Shown here piece by piece: positions 63,832 to 64,000 of a stretch of DNA of 64,000 bases. The stretch is taken from contig NZ_CP045372.1 in NCBI RefSeq assembly GCF_009363555.1, positions 1,561,501 through 1,625,500 of the forward strand. Reading direction: 5' to 3'. A program made the position numbers and the translations under genes. The notes under the pieces were generated by a model. That model was not told the DNA's origin and made no database searches. It saw nothing but the letters and a program-made list of their open reading frames with translations. The DNA comes from Sulfitobacter sp. THAF37. Its GTDB lineage: Bacteria > Pseudomonadota > Alphaproteobacteria > Rhodobacterales > Rhodobacteraceae. The first letter of the stretch is position 1, and every line of letters starts with the position of its first letter.

Positions 63832-63876
63832 CCGGAGTTTTTGAAAACTCCGGGCAAATTTCTTCAAAGAAATTTG
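63832..63876. repeat. Tandem 10-bp hairpins, copy 2
   Basis: 63832-63853 (CCGGAGTTTT stem, 2-base loop) and 63855-63876 (CAAATTTCTT stem, 2-base loop) are one base apart, the same layout as 28436-28480. Between stop codons of convergent genes, so a bidirectional terminator is plausible. Confidence 0.7.
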
Positions 63877-63884
63877 GCCCCTGC

Positions 63885-64000
63885 TCAGGTTTGGGCGCAG
63901 ACGGCTGCGGCGTTCTGGCCGAACTCTTTCCACGCCTTCCAGAACCGTTCGTTGTTGGCATTGTCCGACTGGCGGATTTCCTGCAACTGGTGCGGGTCCC
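63885..64000 (-). CDS. Unidentified gene, C-terminal 37 residues only
   Basis: On the minus strand the frame ends TGA at 63885-63887 and reads back to the window edge as a 37-residue C-terminus, DPHQLQEIRQSDNANNERF then WKAWKEFGQNAAAVCAQT. The helical, Asn/Gln-rich tail is not enough to name a family. The rest lies outside the window. Confidence 0.6.
   Translation of the reverse strand, partial: DPHQLQEIRQSDNANNERFWKAWKEFGQNAAAVCAQT

Overview
The window is chromosomal DNA of a GC-rich alphaproteobacterium, most likely a marine Roseobacter-group member of the Rhodobacteraceae. Supporting points are the class I lysyl-tRNA synthetase, alphaproteobacterial orphan families (UPF0262, DUF2948), the NDUFS4-like complex I subunit, the Fe-S photolyase tail and a riboswitch-controlled gcvTHP operon. 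I see no prophage, integrase, CRISPR array or complete insertion sequence. Most genes are housekeeping or catabolic, and the accessory signal is in intergenic repeats and a few odd proteins.

Layout. 1-11.6 kb: end of an Fe-S photolyase, secreted esterase, WrbA, NAD synthase, an exported MORN-repeat protein, nitronate monooxygenase, Tat-exported MBL hydrolase, a 355-bp inverted-repeat element rich in stem-loops, gltX, MATE pump and a gamma-glutamylcyclotransferase. 11.7-16.4 kb: tandem glycine riboswitch and gcvT-gcvH-gcvP. 16.6-22.9 kb: palindromic repeat, inositol-phosphatase-like protein, ybbAP divergent from tesA with a miniature transposon in the shared promoter region, an HMCES/YedK-like protein whose catalytic Cys2 is Pro, and a cold-shock gene. 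23-34.2 kb: reductive pyrimidine catabolism (preT, preA, rutR, beta-ureidopropionase, dihydropyrimidinase) plus a complete ABC importer. Two palindromes match the RutR operator and tie the island together. 34.2-48.6 kb: L,D-transpeptidase, a REC protein with a degenerate GGDEF domain, ettA, a soluble PAS-MCP fragment, universal stress protein, alanine/sodium symporter, nadD, EamA transporter, Tat-exported PBP4, polysaccharide deacetylase plus acetyltransferase, TerB-like protein, class I lysS and a DUF4864 protein. 48.8-57.4 kb: a large beta-helix protein, an outer-membrane barrel candidate, small stress-type proteins, uvrB, NDUFS4-like and MYG1-like genes. 57.4-64 kb: a second copy of the miniature transposon, tRNA-Arg, tRNA-Thr, murA, DUF2948, second palindromic element, hisD, UPF0262, protein phosphatase, SnoaL-like, GNAT and the end of an unidentified gene.

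How it fits together. The clearest multi-gene system is pyrimidine degradation. PreTA reduces uracil or thymine, dihydropyrimidinase opens the ring, and the M20 amidohydrolase releases beta-alanine, CO2 and ammonia. The ABC importer probably supplies substrate, and RutR probably represses until pyrimidine is present. Two small unknown proteins lie inside this island. The repeats form four groups: a TIR element with RNA-like folding, a pair of about 250-bp MITEs, a pair of 145-bp palindromic elements, and paired 10-bp hairpins that differ between loci partly by compensatory changes.
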